Source: Prorocentrum cordatum
Lineage: Eukaryota > Sar > Dinophyceae > Prorocentrales > Prorocentraceae
DNA length: 64,000 nt
Reading direction: 5' to 3'
NCBI GenBank assembly: GCA_963575745.1
Contig: CAUYUJ010007480.1
Location: 373,383-437,382 of the forward strand
The notes below the pieces were generated by a model. That model was not told where the DNA came from. It saw only the letters and a list, made by a program, of their open reading frames with translations, and made no database searches. The position numbers and the translations under genes are program-made. Below are positions 29,686 through 39,767 of this stretch, piece by piece (positions within the stretch are counted from its first letter, which is position 1; the number at the start of each line of letters is the position of its first letter).

Positions 29686-29763
29686 CCCGCGGCGGGGGTC
29701 CGACGCGCCGCACGCGGCGTTTCCGGCGAGCTGGCAGAAGCAGAGCGCCTTTTCCACGCGCGG
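29686..29763 (-). CDS. Weak candidate exon, cysteine-rich
   Basis: On the minus strand one frame with G/C third positions reads RVEKALCFCQLAGNAACGAS, DPRRGGE, ending at a possible donor GAG|GTGTGG. It lies between two (GGA)n tracts whose flanks are duplicated. Short, so uncertain. Confidence 0.28.
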
Positions 29764-29809
29764 GCGGGCACGCTCGGGAGGGCACGGGGGGGGAGAGGAG
29801 CACAGGGAG

Positions 29810-29895
29810 AAGGAGGAGGAGGAGGAGGAGGAGGAGGAGGAGGAGGAGGAGGAGGAGGAGGAGGAGGAGGAGGAGGAGGAGGAGGAGGAAGGGGA
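29810..29895. repeat. (GGA)n tract
   Basis: About 27 GGA triplets. Flanking sequence duplicates that of the 29522 tract. Confidence 0.95.
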
Positions 29896-29924
29896 GGAGG
29901 GCCGTTGTCATTCCAAGACTCACC

Positions 29925-30200
29925 AACAATATTACAAAAATGTTCTCTCCCTCCAAGCTCCCTCTTCACAGGCACCTTGAAGGAGTCACATTCGCTGAAG
30001 AAAAATGTCCCGTTGGAAGACAGACGTTTGACCTGGGACTTCAATGCCGCGAATCAATGTTCCTGCTGCGTCTTGACCATCCTGAATCCTGCCAGAACAA
30101 GGTTCTTGGGACATCAGAACTGCGAGACCACGTAATTTTTTTCCCCAATAAAGAGAACCCGTCCACGGGCAAATCCGCTTCCCCTCAAGGGGGCTATACC
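29925..30200 (-). repeat. Repeat family A, diverged copy
   Basis: Reverse complement of the 55.8-58.5 kb unit around CTCCCTCCAAG, GGGACTTCAATGCCGCGAAT and CTGCTGCGTCTTGACCATCC. Confidence 0.6.
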
Positions 30201-30714
30201 CGTGCGGCAAGGCACGAAGGATTCCGCACCGATGGACGAAAGCGCACGCCCGACTAGATGTGAAACTACCTCCTGAGAACCGCCTGGATTCGAGCATCCC
30301 ACGCCGATGCGCGTCGAATCCGTGCCCGGGCATATCTCGGGATGAACTCGTTTGGCTTCGAGGGTGTGATACCCGTTAGAGAACACGTCCAGGAGGATTG
30401 CCAGGGACAAGAGACCGACGGCCGAGAGACCGAGGCGGGGGGGAAGGGGAGAGCCAACATCGAGCGACAAGGCAGCGAAGGCCCGTCGGAGAACCTCGCG
30501 CGTGCGAAGACCCGGCGCTCTGGGCAGTGCCAGCGCCGGTGCCCGCACAAGTGTCCCTCGCGAGTCTCGTGCGAATTGGGGCCGCAGGCCGAGAAGGGAC
30601 CCAGGGGTAGCCTGGCTGGTAAGGCCAAGCCGCTTCGCAGCAAGAGTGGGCACCCGGTGCCACGGTTGCCGCTGCGACGCAAGGGCGCAGGAGGAGGGAC
30701 AGAGCCCTGACAAT
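30201..30714. other. Unassigned stretch
   Basis: No gene recognised. Confidence 0.35.
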
Positions 30715-31370
30715 CCGACATCGTGCGCGGCGCTTGGGCGAGAGTCGCATTTCAAAATGAAACCGCCCTCCATCTGTGAAGGGGCCCCAGGACACACAAA
30801 TAAATAGACACAAATAAAAAGATTCCCCATCTTTTCCTATATTTCTTGGGTTTCTGTATCCCCCCCCACTTCCCATATTTTTGGCATATTTTCCTGGGAG
30901 TCGACGATTAATTGTGTCTGTGTGTTTCCTTCCCTCCATCTGTTAAGCTGTTGAACATCGCGGGGCGAAGGCGAGAGCCACACGTTGAAAGTGGACCGCC
31001 CTCCACCAGTGAAGCTCTTGCAGCGTTGCAGAGAAGGAACGAACATGCACGGCGCTGAGGCGAGAGCCCCGTTTTGAAAGCGGCTCTTACTTGAAGGATG
31101 AAAAAACGACCCTACCCTGGGTTACAAGTGCGTGGTCTGTAAACCTCCTGGGAACCCCCAAAGCCTAGAGCCGCCAGGACGCGGCACATCACGCAGGGTT
31201 TACCCTGTGAGCCCACAGGAGTTTCAGAGCACAGCGCCTCGTAAACCAGGGTAGGGGCGTTTTTTTCTGCCCTTGACTTACAATGTGCGCGGCGCGAGGG
31301 CGAGCGCCCCACTTTGAAATTGGGCCGCCCTCCCTCCGTGAAGCTCCTCCGTGAAGCTCCTCCTTCAAGG
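30715..31370 (-). repeat. Family A subunits, scattered copies
   Basis: Copies of the ~83-bp motif at about 30715-30775, 30936-31020, 31025-31090 and 31285-31350. One is split by the family 2 MITE at 30780-30935. Confidence 0.65.
30780..30935 (-). mobile_element. MITE family 2, copy f, inserted in a family A repeat
   Basis: Bordered on both sides by ACAGATGGAGGG, a 12-bp direct repeat derived from the host family A motif. Gives a clear insertion order. Confidence 0.75.
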
Positions 31371-31615
31371 ACCATGAGTGATCTAGAAATCTCAAGCGAG
31401 ACGCCAGGCCGCTAGGCCCGCCGTGCCGACCCGCCTCGGGGCGCGACAGGGAGGAGCTATTCAACTACAAGGAGTGGAGCAAGGGGAGGATAAAAAGAAG
31501 GAGGAGGAGGATGAGGAAGACGAAGAGGAGGTCCTTCCCTTGCTCCTCCGATTCCTCCCCCTCCATCTCCTTCTCTTGCTCCTAGCCGTTCTGGCACAGG
31601 CGCTGTGGGGCCCCT

Positions 31616-32868
31616 GTGCTTGCAAGCGCGTGCTTCAGAGCGGCTCGTGCCTGCGAGCCACTCGACAGCGACTTCACGCCCGCACCCGTCGCCCTGCCCG
31701 CGGGCGGCCGCTGGCTCCTCCGCCCGATGTCCTGCCAGGCGCGAAGACCCCCTTCTGGGGGGTGTGGCTGTGGCTGCCTGGACAACTGGGCATCCGGGGT
31801 CAAGTGCAGGCAGTGCGACAAGCCTGCGCCTCAGAAGGTGGTCGACGCGGCGCGTGCGCGGCGCAGCGCCAGCTCCTCCGCGGGGAGCCTGGGCGAATGG
31901 GCCCCCGCCGATGCACTCGGCCCAGGTGCGCCTCCTCCACGAGCCGCGGGTCCATATCGCGGAGCTCAAAGGCGACCCCGCACCAGCGACTCCACCCTGG
32001 GTTGGCTCGCAGCCTCAGCAGCCCCCGCAGCATGCAGGAGGCGGCGGCGGCCAGAAGGGGGGCACCCGCCATCCAGTGGTATTGGCTGGCAACGGCGGAG
32101 CTGGCGGGGTCACCTACAAGGATGTGGTGGCGTTCATGGAGGAGCAGGGGCTGAACCCGTCCAGCGTCCAGGCTGCAGAGGCAGCCCAGCTCGCCAAGGC
32201 CAGCGAGGGCAAGCCGCTCACGGCCCAGGCGCAGCGCTGGCTCATGGAGGGGCTGCGCAAAAAGGTCGGCAAGCTGGAAGCCAATATCGAGGCGGTCAAG
32301 GAGCAGCAGGCAGCTCTGGACAAGGAGCTCGGCGAGCTCACCCGTCGCCCTCCAGGACGAGCACGTGAAGCTCAAGGAGGGCGAGGCCATGCTGGTCAAG
32401 CTGCAGGCCAATGAGTTCGACGACCCGGTCCAAGCAGTCAGCGCAAGCTTCGATGATGCAGTGCTGGGGACCCGGGAGGCCACGGACGCCTTGGCAGTGC
32501 TCGCGCGGCTCCAGCGGGAGGCTGCAGAGCGGCGCAGCGCGGCCGCCTCTCCTGCCGCTCCTGCTGGCGCTGGTGGCGCTGGTGCTTCGGGCGCCTGTGG
32601 CGGTGGCGGTGAGCACATCCCAGCAGAGTCAGGAGATGGGGAGGATATTGGCACGGAGCTCCTGGGAAGTGGCGGCTATGAACAGAAACAGAAGGAGGTT
32701 GCAGCTGCTGCCGAAGCCCTCCGAACCGCATCGCCAGAGGGTCAGTTTGAGGCCAAAGGCAAGTACACTGATGCAGCGGCAGCCCTCGGCATCCGAGTCA
32801 AGAAGCCTCGCGCGTCGGAGTCCTGGCCATCTGAAGAGGTTCTTGGAGGGCAACCTGATCGATGCTGA
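31616..32868 (+). pseudogene. LINE ORF1-like region, frameshifted
   Basis: Protein-like sequence passes through three frames. First (about 31720-31900) GCGCGCLDNWASGVKCRQCD and KPAP form a four-cysteine RanBP2-type zinc finger (CxC...NWAS...CxxC). Then (32100-32345) a helical, Ala/Glu/Lys-rich coiled coil (AQRWLMEGLRKKVGKLEANI and onwards). Then (32365-32868) a further helical part ending in KYTDAAAALGIRVKKPRA. In a working element this would be the nucleic-acid-binding ORF1 protein. Indels between the blocks make it a pseudogene. Confidence 0.6.
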
Positions 32869-33593
32869 TTGGGAGGAGGCCACGGGCTTCGCCGTCCATT
32901 GTCGACGAGATGGTCTGACCTTCGACCCGATGCGCTTCCGCAGCCCAGGTGGCAGTGCGGTGGGCGCATGCCTTGGGTCCGACTGGCCGACACTGGGCGA
33001 GGCCACAGCCGCCAATTGTGGGCCACAGGGCCCATGGGGGCAGGGCTTCAGCCCCTGGACGCCACGCCCCTCGGCCAGCATGCGCTGCGGCTTCGGGGCC
33101 ATCGTCAACGTCGAGAGGGCCCCCCCAGCATTCCCCCAGGTGGCCAGGGGCGTTCCTCCCCTGGGCTGGGGGCAGCGCCGACACTGATGCGATCGTCGGC
33201 TGTGTCTTCGGCGTCGGGAGGTGCACTCACGGCTCCGATGGAGTCGCAGAGGCCGCCACACGCACCACGGTGCCTTGCTGGAGCTGGTGTTCCTGCGCAG
33301 GAATCAGGCGTTCGAGTGCAAAGCCCTGGTGTGCAATCGGGGCTACTGGACAGCGTCGCCACGGGCGTTAGAGCGCCAAGTCCTGGTGTGCCATGGCGGC
33401 TACCAGGCACATCGTCGCCACCTGCTGGCAGCTGTGGAGCTGCTGGACCCGCTGAAGCGGCTAGCCCTCCTCCCCACCATTTGCCCCCCCCCCCCCCCCC
33501 CACACGTACTCGAAAATCCCGCGGTCAAGACCCGACAAGAGGGGAGGCGGACCTCCTGCTCGTAATATTCTTGCAGGCGAATGGGTTCCCGGT

Positions 33594-34634
33594 GTGGCAC
33601 AGGGATCTGCTCCTTTTTCGTTTGCTGCGGGAGAGGCTTGCAGGCAGCCGCAGTCAGTTGCTGTCAGCTCTCTAACCATTGCGGGCATGAGTGTGAACTC
33701 TTGGAGCACGTTCGAGTCTATCTTGGAATGGTTGGCCGACGAAGGCAAAGCAAGTGGGGCTAGCTCCCTTCCGCATGCCTGCTGCATCCGGGAGACCAGG
33801 ATCAAAAGCGACACCAAGCAGGAATCTGCGATGAGCTGGGGACAACGGCATGGTTACCTTTTGTCTTTTGGAACGGCGCACAGCACTGGGCCTGGCTCAC
33901 AGCAGAGCAGTTCAGGTGTTGATGTTGCGGTTCGGTCTCAGCTTGGCTCGACGCCAACAACGACCGCGGTTTTCGAGGACTGCAAGAGTCGTGTCCGTGC
34001 TCGTATCGTCAACGTTGGTTTCCCTCGGGGGCTGGGTGTGATATCTGTTTATTTCGTGACTGGCAAGGAGCTCTCGGGGCCCAATTTGGCACTCCTGCAA
34101 GCTGTTGGCGAGTATGTGATGGCCCAAGATCGGCCATGGATCGTCCAAAGGGACTTCAACTTCGAGCCCGACGTGCTCACGGAGTCGGGGTGGTTGCAAA
34201 AGGTCCGCGGTACCCTGGTTGCGCCTGATGCCCCGACGTGCAGGTGCAGCCCCCAGCGTGCCCAACTTGATCCCCAACAAAGCTCGAGAGGCTCCCTGGA
34301 TGACTGGGTCAGTTTGAAAGTGTCGTCGGAGGAGCAGCAGACACCAGTGGCAGCTAAAGTCCTCGATTTCTTTGTGGTTGCGGAGGTGTTGGCCTCGCGA
34401 GTTGAGGCGATCTCGGTCTTGGATCAGGCGCCGCTGTTCCCGCGTGCTCCTGTGCTCTTCAAGCTGCGAGAACTTAGCCACGCGGCGACCATCAACCAGC
34501 AGGTCTGTCTCAAGGCCTTCCCTCTGGAGCTCATGGGCCCCCTCCACGCCCCCGTCGACTACATCTGGCCCTGGGAAGTTGGGAGCTCGGCGGACTTATG
34601 TACGATGGTCAAGGAGCGGTTCGTGTCTTCTTGA
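33594..34634 (+). CDS. LINE endonuclease domain (exonuclease-endonuclease-phosphatase fold)
   Basis: Open frame of 346 codons from a GTG at 33594; the first ATG is at 33687 (residue 32). Motifs in order: the glutamate of RETRI (residue 67, for the usual QET), GVDVAVRS (108-115), GLGVISVYF (146-154), the DFN motif at 187-189 (DFNFEP) and LDFFVV (257-262), matching the D-x-F position. The final His motif is not clear. The domain nicks target DNA for target-primed reverse transcription. It ends in TGA and the RT lies in another frame 137 bp on, so the original polyprotein is broken here. Confidence 0.65.
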   Translation: MAQGSAPFSFAAGEACRQPQSVAVSSLTIAGMSVNSWSTFESILEWLADEGKASGASSLPHACCIRETRIKSDTKQESAMSWGQRHGYLLSFGTAHSTGPGSQQSSSGVDVAVRSQLGSTPTTTAVFEDCKSRVRARIVNVGFPRGLGVISVYFVTGKELSGPNLALLQAVGEYVMAQDRPWIVQRDFNFEPDVLTESGWLQKVRGTLVAPDAPTCRCSPQRAQLDPQQSSRGSLDDWVSLKVSSEEQQTPVAAKVLDFFVVAEVLASRVEAISVLDQAPLFPRAPVLFKLRELSHAATINQQVCLKAFPLELMGPLHAPVDYIWPWEVGSSADLCTMVKERFVSS

Positions 34635-34770
34635 CATAGATCCATGGGGTCGACGCCCAGGAGTCCAGGGCTTATGTGGGCAGGGCCTCAGGGCACAAGT
34701 CGAAGCAGGTTCCCTTGGGAGCTGTCTGGGAAAATGATCAGCGACGCGGATCCTCGCGATCAACTACGGC

Positions 34771-36585
34771 ATGGATCTCTTTCTCGCTCTGTGCAGGCGC
34801 GCGTGCCAGACGCGCGTCGGAGGAGTTGGGGGTCAAGGCCGCTGCATTTTGTCCCAGTGGTGTCGCGACCTGAAGTCCGTGGTCGTCGACGCGGGGCCTT
34901 TCTCCGAGGGGGCCGATCCCTCGCCCGAGCTTTTGAGCAGCCTCGCTGAGATTGTCAACACGGGCGACGAGCCCGTCCACGATGCCTTGTGCAAGAAGGA
35001 GGAGGAGGTGAACACCAGGAGGCGGGCAGACTCAAAGACGGCACTTCAGCCGTGGAGGAGCTGGGCGGTTGAGAGCGTGAGAGGAGGAGGGAAAGCAGCT
35101 CACAGATTCGCTAAGAAGAAGGCGTCCGATGTGACGTCCCACCTGGACTCCGACGGGCTACCCTCGGTCGGAGCTGGCGCACTGGCGGCTCCGCTAGACG
35201 AGTGGGTTCCCCTCCGGCAGGTTGCAGGCCGGCAGGATGAGCACCCGTCGCAGTGGCCTGTTCCTGATGACGAAGGCCCCCTGGATGAGATTTCCCTGGC
35301 GCGGCTGCTGAACGTTTGTCAAACATACTCTCCTGGGGCTGGTCTTGGTTGGGATGGGTTCCACCCGCGATGGATGCTGCGACTCGAGCAGCCGCAGCAG
35401 TTGCGTTTCCTGGATATTCTGCACAGGTTTGAGAATAGGCCACATGATCTGCTGCTGTTCTTGACCAACATGTTCTTCCTAGACAAGCCTGACGGCCGCG
35501 TGCGCCCCATCGGGCTCCTGTGCCTCGTGCTGCGCCTCTGGTCAAGGCTCCGCCAGCCTTACTGCCGGGCGTGGGAGAAGAACCATGCAGAAGTTTTCTA
35601 TTGGGGAACGGGGGCTCACAACACCTGTGAACGGGCAGGCTGGGTACACAACCTCCTGGGTGGGTTCTGTAAGGAGGTCGGCTTCGAGTGTGGTTCAGTT
35701 CTGGTCGATTTGAATCGTTTCTATGAGAATATTCGGCATCTGGACCTCAGGTTGGCTGGGCTCCAGTATGGGTTCCCCATCGAGGTCCTCAGAGGCTACT
35801 GCACTATCTATGCTGGTTATAAGGCGTTGGTCTACGGAGGGGCGGTGTCGTGCCCGATCAGGGCGAATGCGGCCGTGGTGGCGGGGTGTTCGGGAGCAAC
35901 GACCCTGGCCAAGCTTCTGCTACAACACCCCTTGCTGCTGGCACAACAAGGACGGCCGAACCTCTTCATACACAGTGTTGTGGATGATGTGGCGCTCCAA
36001 GCTTGTGGGCGGCCAGTGCAGGTGGCAGAGGTTCTATCTGGTGCTGTGGAGCAGCTATTCGTGTGCTTTGAGGGCCTCCAGCTGCAAGTGAACCTTAAGA
36101 AAACGAAGTACATGTGCACGCGCGAGGTACAGCAGCATGTGGATTGCAACTGGCGCCTGCCAGTCTCGTCTCGGGTGGAGCATGCGCGCAACCTCGGCAC
36201 GGACGCTACGATGGGGAGTGTCAGGCGCATCGGTATCCAGAGGGCCAGGTTCATCGACGCGGGGTCTCGATCGAAGCGACTTCGACTTCCGAGGGAGGCA
36301 GGGGCGGAGGTGGCCCTCGTGCAGCGCATGGGGGGCACTGCCTCTGCTCGCTGGGGGAGTAGTGTGCCTGGGATTTCGCCGACGGCCATGCACGGCCTGA
36401 GGCTGTCGGCAGCCCATGCGCTAGGACGTCACCCCAAAGGGGCCTCCCTGGGGATTCGGTTGCACTCCTACCGTTTGGGGGAAATGGGAAATGGTGGACC
36501 CGCTCGTGGCCTATGCGGGCCGCGTGGCTTTTCAATGAGCCTGGGGCAGTTTCCCCAAGGTTTCGATTTTGAATGCGACGGCTGA
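34771..36585 (+). CDS. LINE reverse transcriptase region
   Basis: 604 codons from ATG. Residues 234-249 MFFLDKPDGRVRPIGL match the RT finger motif. Motif A is SVLVDLNRFYENI (catalytic Asp 313). Motif B lies near GCSGATTL (372-379). Motif C is HSVVDDVAL with the catalytic Asp pair at 405-406. Motif D region QVNLKKTKYM (439-448). The order and spacing are those of non-LTR RTs; the catalytic aspartates are intact. The first ~150 residues are linker between endonuclease and RT, and the last ~100 drift out of frame. The protein would copy element RNA at the nicked target. Confidence 0.75.
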   Translation: MDLFLALCRRACQTRVGGVGGQGRCILSQWCRDLKSVVVDAGPFSEGADPSPELLSSLAEIVNTGDEPVHDALCKKEEEVNTRRRADSKTALQPWRSWAVESVRGGGKAAHRFAKKKASDVTSHLDSDGLPSVGAGALAAPLDEWVPLRQVAGRQDEHPSQWPVPDDEGPLDEISLARLLNVCQTYSPGAGLGWDGFHPRWMLRLEQPQQLRFLDILHRFENRPHDLLLFLTNMFFLDKPDGRVRPIGLLCLVLRLWSRLRQPYCRAWEKNHAEVFYWGTGAHNTCERAGWVHNLLGGFCKEVGFECGSVLVDLNRFYENIRHLDLRLAGLQYGFPIEVLRGYCTIYAGYKALVYGGAVSCPIRANAAVVAGCSGATTLAKLLLQHPLLLAQQGRPNLFIHSVVDDVALQACGRPVQVAEVLSGAVEQLFVCFEGLQLQVNLKKTKYMCTREVQQHVDCNWRLPVSSRVEHARNLGTDATMGSVRRIGIQRARFIDAGSRSKRLRLPREAGAEVALVQRMGGTASARWGSSVPGISPTAMHGLRLSAAHALGRHPKGASLGIRLHSYRLGEMGNGGPARGLCGPRGFSMSLGQFPQGFDFECDG

Positions 36586-36985
36586 CGCAGCCATCGCTCG
36601 GGCTAAGGCTAAGAAGTACCCTTGGTCAGGGACATCGGCGCCTGCAGACGTGGCAGTGCTGAGTATGCGCCGCATTTGATAGGAAGTTACTGAATTTAGG
36701 ACGGTTGAGTCGGACCTTGGACAAGTCTGGAACCTCACGCAGATTTCCCCTGTCGAGTTCAGGCTCCAAGTCCGAGCGGCCGCCATCCGAGCGTCCGATC
36801 GGCAAGCTATCGATGCGTCCTGCAACGGTCTCTCGGGGTATCCTCTGTTCTGGGAGGCCCTGAAGCCCCTCCTCCGCTCCTCCGCCTCGGCTTGGAAGCC
36901 CTAGCATCAGAGGGCCCTGAGGAGTTTGCTTAGCAACGTTCACAGGTCTCAGGCGCGGCTGCACAGGCACGGTTTTAACTGTTGA

Positions 36986-37345
36986 ATGTTGTGCAGACTA
37001 TGCCAGGAGGAGGCGGGGACACTTTGTCGCAGGCAATATTGGTGCGCGGCCCACCTCGCGCTGCGGAGAGACCAGGTCTCACCGCAGCTGGCGCGAAGGG
37101 CCGCCCGAGTCCGTGAGAAAGGAGAGGAAGTTGCCGAAAGATTTGTCGGTGCGATGTTTCCCTCTCCCTTGGCTCTCTTCTCGTCCCAGGATCCCGAGCA
37201 GATGGTGTTCAGGATAACGACGAAAACGGCGGCCCACTGCACCATGTCTGATGTCCACAGTGGCAAGGCGACCATGTGGGAAACACGTGCCAACGACTCG
37301 GCTGACACCTATGCTAAGATGGGTGCGGCCAAGAAGAGGACGTGA
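36986..37345 (+). pseudogene. LINE post-RT segment with CxxC and RNase H-like end
   Basis: The frame reads CRLCQEEAGTLCRRQYWC, a zinc-binding-like cluster often found after LINE RTs, and ends RANDSADTYAKMGAAKK, which resembles the C-terminal motif of RNase H domains. It is out of frame with the RT. The stretch 36586-36985 between them also reads as broken coding sequence. Confidence 0.45.
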
Positions 37346-37543
37346 ACCTGTCAAGCAGGTTCATGTGCTTGGCCAAGGAGTCAGCAAAGGGGCCTGCCAA
37401 CTTAGAGGTGTCTCCAGGGCCAGTCAGAGCGGCGTGCGGATACTGTGGGCCTTGTCTCAGAGGAAGCAGCTGCGCCAGACGCCAAGGAGCGAGCACCTGT
37501 TCCAGAGCCGCTTGACGGCTCGAGTGGTGGGGGACTGGCCTGA

Positions 37544-37975
37544 GTGCGTTGGTGTGGAGGGGCTGGATTCTTTCACCTCGACGGCCACGCGCTGATGATC
37601 TGTGAGATCGAATCTTCGCAGAGAGCAGGTGTGCCCATCGTGTTTTGCGTCAAGTGTGGTGCCTATTGCGAGGACCTCCGCCCAGGTGGGTTGTTGTTCG
37701 AAGGCTGTAAGCATCGGCCGAGGTCCTCGCAAGTCAAGCACCAGCTCAAGAGAATCAGAGGTGGCAAGCACCCGCATGGGCCGGCGTCGGTTAGGCTCCT
37801 CGCCCTCTCTCCGCCCCGAGGTCTGTCGCAGGCGGAGCGGGATTTGATGGCCGTGCGCTGCAGCCCGGCCTCCGCCCCCGTCCCGCAGGGTTCCCCCCGA
37901 GGAAGGCTCGGGTCGAGGGATGACGTGCTCTCGGCCTTCGGTTTCCTCGAGGGGGGCCTCTCCGACGCGGCGTAG
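37544..37975 (+). pseudogene. LINE C-terminal tail with CxxC motif
   Basis: The frame reads IVFCVKCGAYCEDLRPGGLL, FEGCKHRP and LKRIRGGKHP, a cysteine-bearing basic tail seen at the end of such element proteins. It is the last recognisable part of the LINE; the following Pro/Arg-rich part is not conserved. Confidence 0.5.
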
Positions 37976-38104
37976 CTGGGCAAGGCCGCCGCCAGGCCCC
38001 CCCGGGATGGCGAGGAGGAGGCCTCCTCTGACTCCGAAGGGGGGTTGTTTAAAACTTGTTCCTCGACTTTAGGTCGCTCCACAACAACAATCTTCCCTTG
38101 CTCA

Positions 38105-38315
38105 ACCTCCTCCTCCTCCTGATGGAGAAGGAGGAGGAGGAGGAGGAGGAGCAGGAGGAGGAGGAGGAGGAGGAGGAGGAGGAGGAGGAGGAGGAGGAGG
38201 AGGATGAGGAGGAGGGAGGAGGAGGAGGAGGAGGAGGAGGAGGAGGTGGAGGGAGGAGGAGGAGGAGGAGGAGGGAGAGGAGGAGGAGGAGGAGGAGGAG
38301 GAGCGGAGGAGGAAA
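38105..38315. repeat. (GGA)n tract
   Basis: About 65 purine triplets with few interruptions, between the LINE end and the copia element. Confidence 0.96.
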
Positions 38316-38540
38316 GGGGGATAATATGGCGAAGGGCAGGGGAATGAGGGTCGGTGGCAGATGAGAGTAGATAAGGCACGACTCTGGGTCTACAGCTCTC
38401 GTCTCGCCTCTTGAGGCGGAGCGGGCAGCGCCGAGGGGTGACATGGGCAGGGGGAGAAGGACGGGGACAGAAGGAGGGAGAGAGCGCGATCTACCTTCGC
38501 TTGACTGGAAAAATCCCCCGCCGCCGGGAAGCCGCGCGCG

Positions 38541-38570
38541 TGTGTATGTATGTATATATGTATGTATGTA
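38541..38570. repeat. (GTAT)n microsatellite, target of the copia insertion
   Basis: GTAT/TATG tetramers end exactly at the left LTR and resume after the right LTR (44477-44510). The element therefore split one tetranucleotide repeat. Confidence 0.85.
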
Positions 38571-38801
38571 TGCAGAGATGACGATCTCACTCGATAGATC
38601 ATCTTCGAGCCATAACAGCTTCGGCGGGGACACCCCGCTCCATTCAGTCCAGGCCTGCACGGGCCTTGCACAGGGGGCCTCTTAGGGCCCAGATCATGCA
38701 CTAGGGCCTCTATGGGCCTAACGCCCACGCCAGGGCCTCCTTGGGCTCTGGCCTACTATCTGGCCGCCTCGGGAGGGGCCGTACACTCACTGACGCCTGC
38801 A
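38571..38801 (-). repeat. 3' LTR of the copia element
   Basis: 231 bp. On the minus strand it starts TGCAGGCGTCAGTGAGTG and ends CATCTCTGCA. A purine-rich stretch (GTGGGGGCG, minus strand of 38802-38810) directly precedes it and is the likely polypurine tract. Confidence 0.95.
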
Positions 38802-38816
38802 CGCCCCCACGGCGCC
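38802..38816 (-). other. Putative polypurine tract
   Basis: Minus-strand GGCGCCGTGGGGGCG abuts the 3' LTR, where plus-strand DNA synthesis would be primed. Short and not purely purine. Confidence 0.5.
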
Positions 38817-38867
38817 TCGTCGAGGCACGTCACCTCGCTCTCCTTGCCATTGGCCGCAAGCTCGTTC

Positions 38868-39767
38868 TCACCCGTGGCTCGCCTCGGGCAGCGCCATGAA
38901 CCTCGGCGTCGTGTGCTTCCACTTGTACGTGCATGGCGATTGACTCGCCTTCTCCTCCGTCGTCGGCCTGTCCGTGAACTTTACCTTGTTGCTCAGCTCC
39001 TTTCTCCGAATCGGGGTATTCGCATGCTTTACCAGGCTTTGCTTCGTGGTGCCGTCCATCTTCGTCCACCACTTGCCAATCAAACACCCGAGCAGTGCTC
39101 CTGCCACGAACGTTGTCGTCATCACGATCAGGATGATCAGCGTCGTGTGGTCGTCGATCCAGTCCTGCAGCTTTGTAGCCTCCCAGAGGGTAACTGCACT
39201 CTGGTCGAGATCTCGCACTGCGCATTCACTCGCCTTGGTCGCACCGCCCGTCACTCCTTGCGCGAGCAGTGTCGCCAACAAACCTTGCTTAGCCCAGGTG
39301 CTCGTTGTCACCGAGCACGCCTCCAGCTCCTTATGCTTGTCCATCTCGCTGCAGTCCATGATGCCAGCAAGTTCTCGTAGGTACTCGAACCGCTCCGTGG
39401 TGTGCGCCTTGGTCCCTAGGTCGGCCACGTTCTTTGTTCCACTCTCCTTCTTGATGGTCAGTCCGTGGACCTTTCGCTCCTGCTGGATCCACAGCGCCCG
39501 AACGTCCAGGTGCTTCACCTTTCCGACGCCCTCGCGGTTGATCATCGCCTTCGCGGCGCTGCTGTCGATCCCGAGCTCCCAGGTCACCCTGTAGCCCAAC
39601 CACTCTAGCATGTTCTTCACCAACTTGCCGTCCATCACCACCGAGGTCGCGCCGTAGAACTCAGCCTCACCTGAGGATGTGCTCTGAACTCCTTGCCTCC
39701 TTGCAAACGCTGCAAAATGCACTCCGTCCAGCTTTGTGATCCCACGGGTCATCGCACGCCTCGTCTT
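38868..39767 (-). CDS. Copia polyprotein, 3' part after the in-frame TAG: RNase H end and membrane-segment tail
   Basis: Continues in the same frame as the main polyprotein after one TAG (39768-39770). Begins KTRRAMTRGITKLDG, the copia RNase H continuation of DTDFATC. SGEAEFYGA and the DSSAAKAM and KHLDVRALWIQ motifs follow, the normal end of copia RNase H. About 130 further residues then include a 24-residue hydrophobic span (LIILIVMTTTFVAGALLGCL) followed by a basic tail, predicting one membrane helix near the C-terminus. This extension is not part of the standard copia protein. It might anchor particles or the polyprotein to membrane, but that is inference. Confidence 0.85.
   Translation of the reverse strand, partial: KTRRAMTRGITKLDGVHFAAFARRQGVQSTSSGEAEFYGATSVVMDGKLVKNMLEWLGYRVTWELGIDSSAAKAMINREGVGKVKHLDVRALWIQQERKVHGLTIKKESGTKNVADLGTKAHTTERFEYLRELAGIMDCSEMDKHKELEACSVTTSTWAKQGLLATLLAQGVTGGATKASECAVRDLDQSAVTLWEATKLQDWIDDHTTLIILIVMTTTFVAGALLGCLIGKWWTKMDGTTKQSLVKHANTPIRRKELSNKVKFTDRPTTEEKASQSPCTYKWKHTTPRFMALPEASHG

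Larger units (their letters stand above)
31420..37980 (+). mobile_element. Decayed LINE (non-LTR retrotransposon)
   Basis: Plus-strand order: ORF1-like region with a zinc finger and coiled coil, apurinic-type endonuclease, reverse transcriptase, CxxC and RNase H-like remnants, and a C-terminal CxxC tail. The reading frame changes many times, so the element is dead. The ends are not defined: no poly(A) or clear target duplication was seen, and (GAG/CTC)n tracts lie near both ends. RT-containing LINEs of this layout are common in dinoflagellate genomes. Confidence 0.8.

Noticed and set aside
38868-39767. Separate env gene in the copia element
   Set aside because: The membrane segment is in frame with RNase H and has no own start, signal peptide or cleavage-like site; treated as a polyprotein extension.
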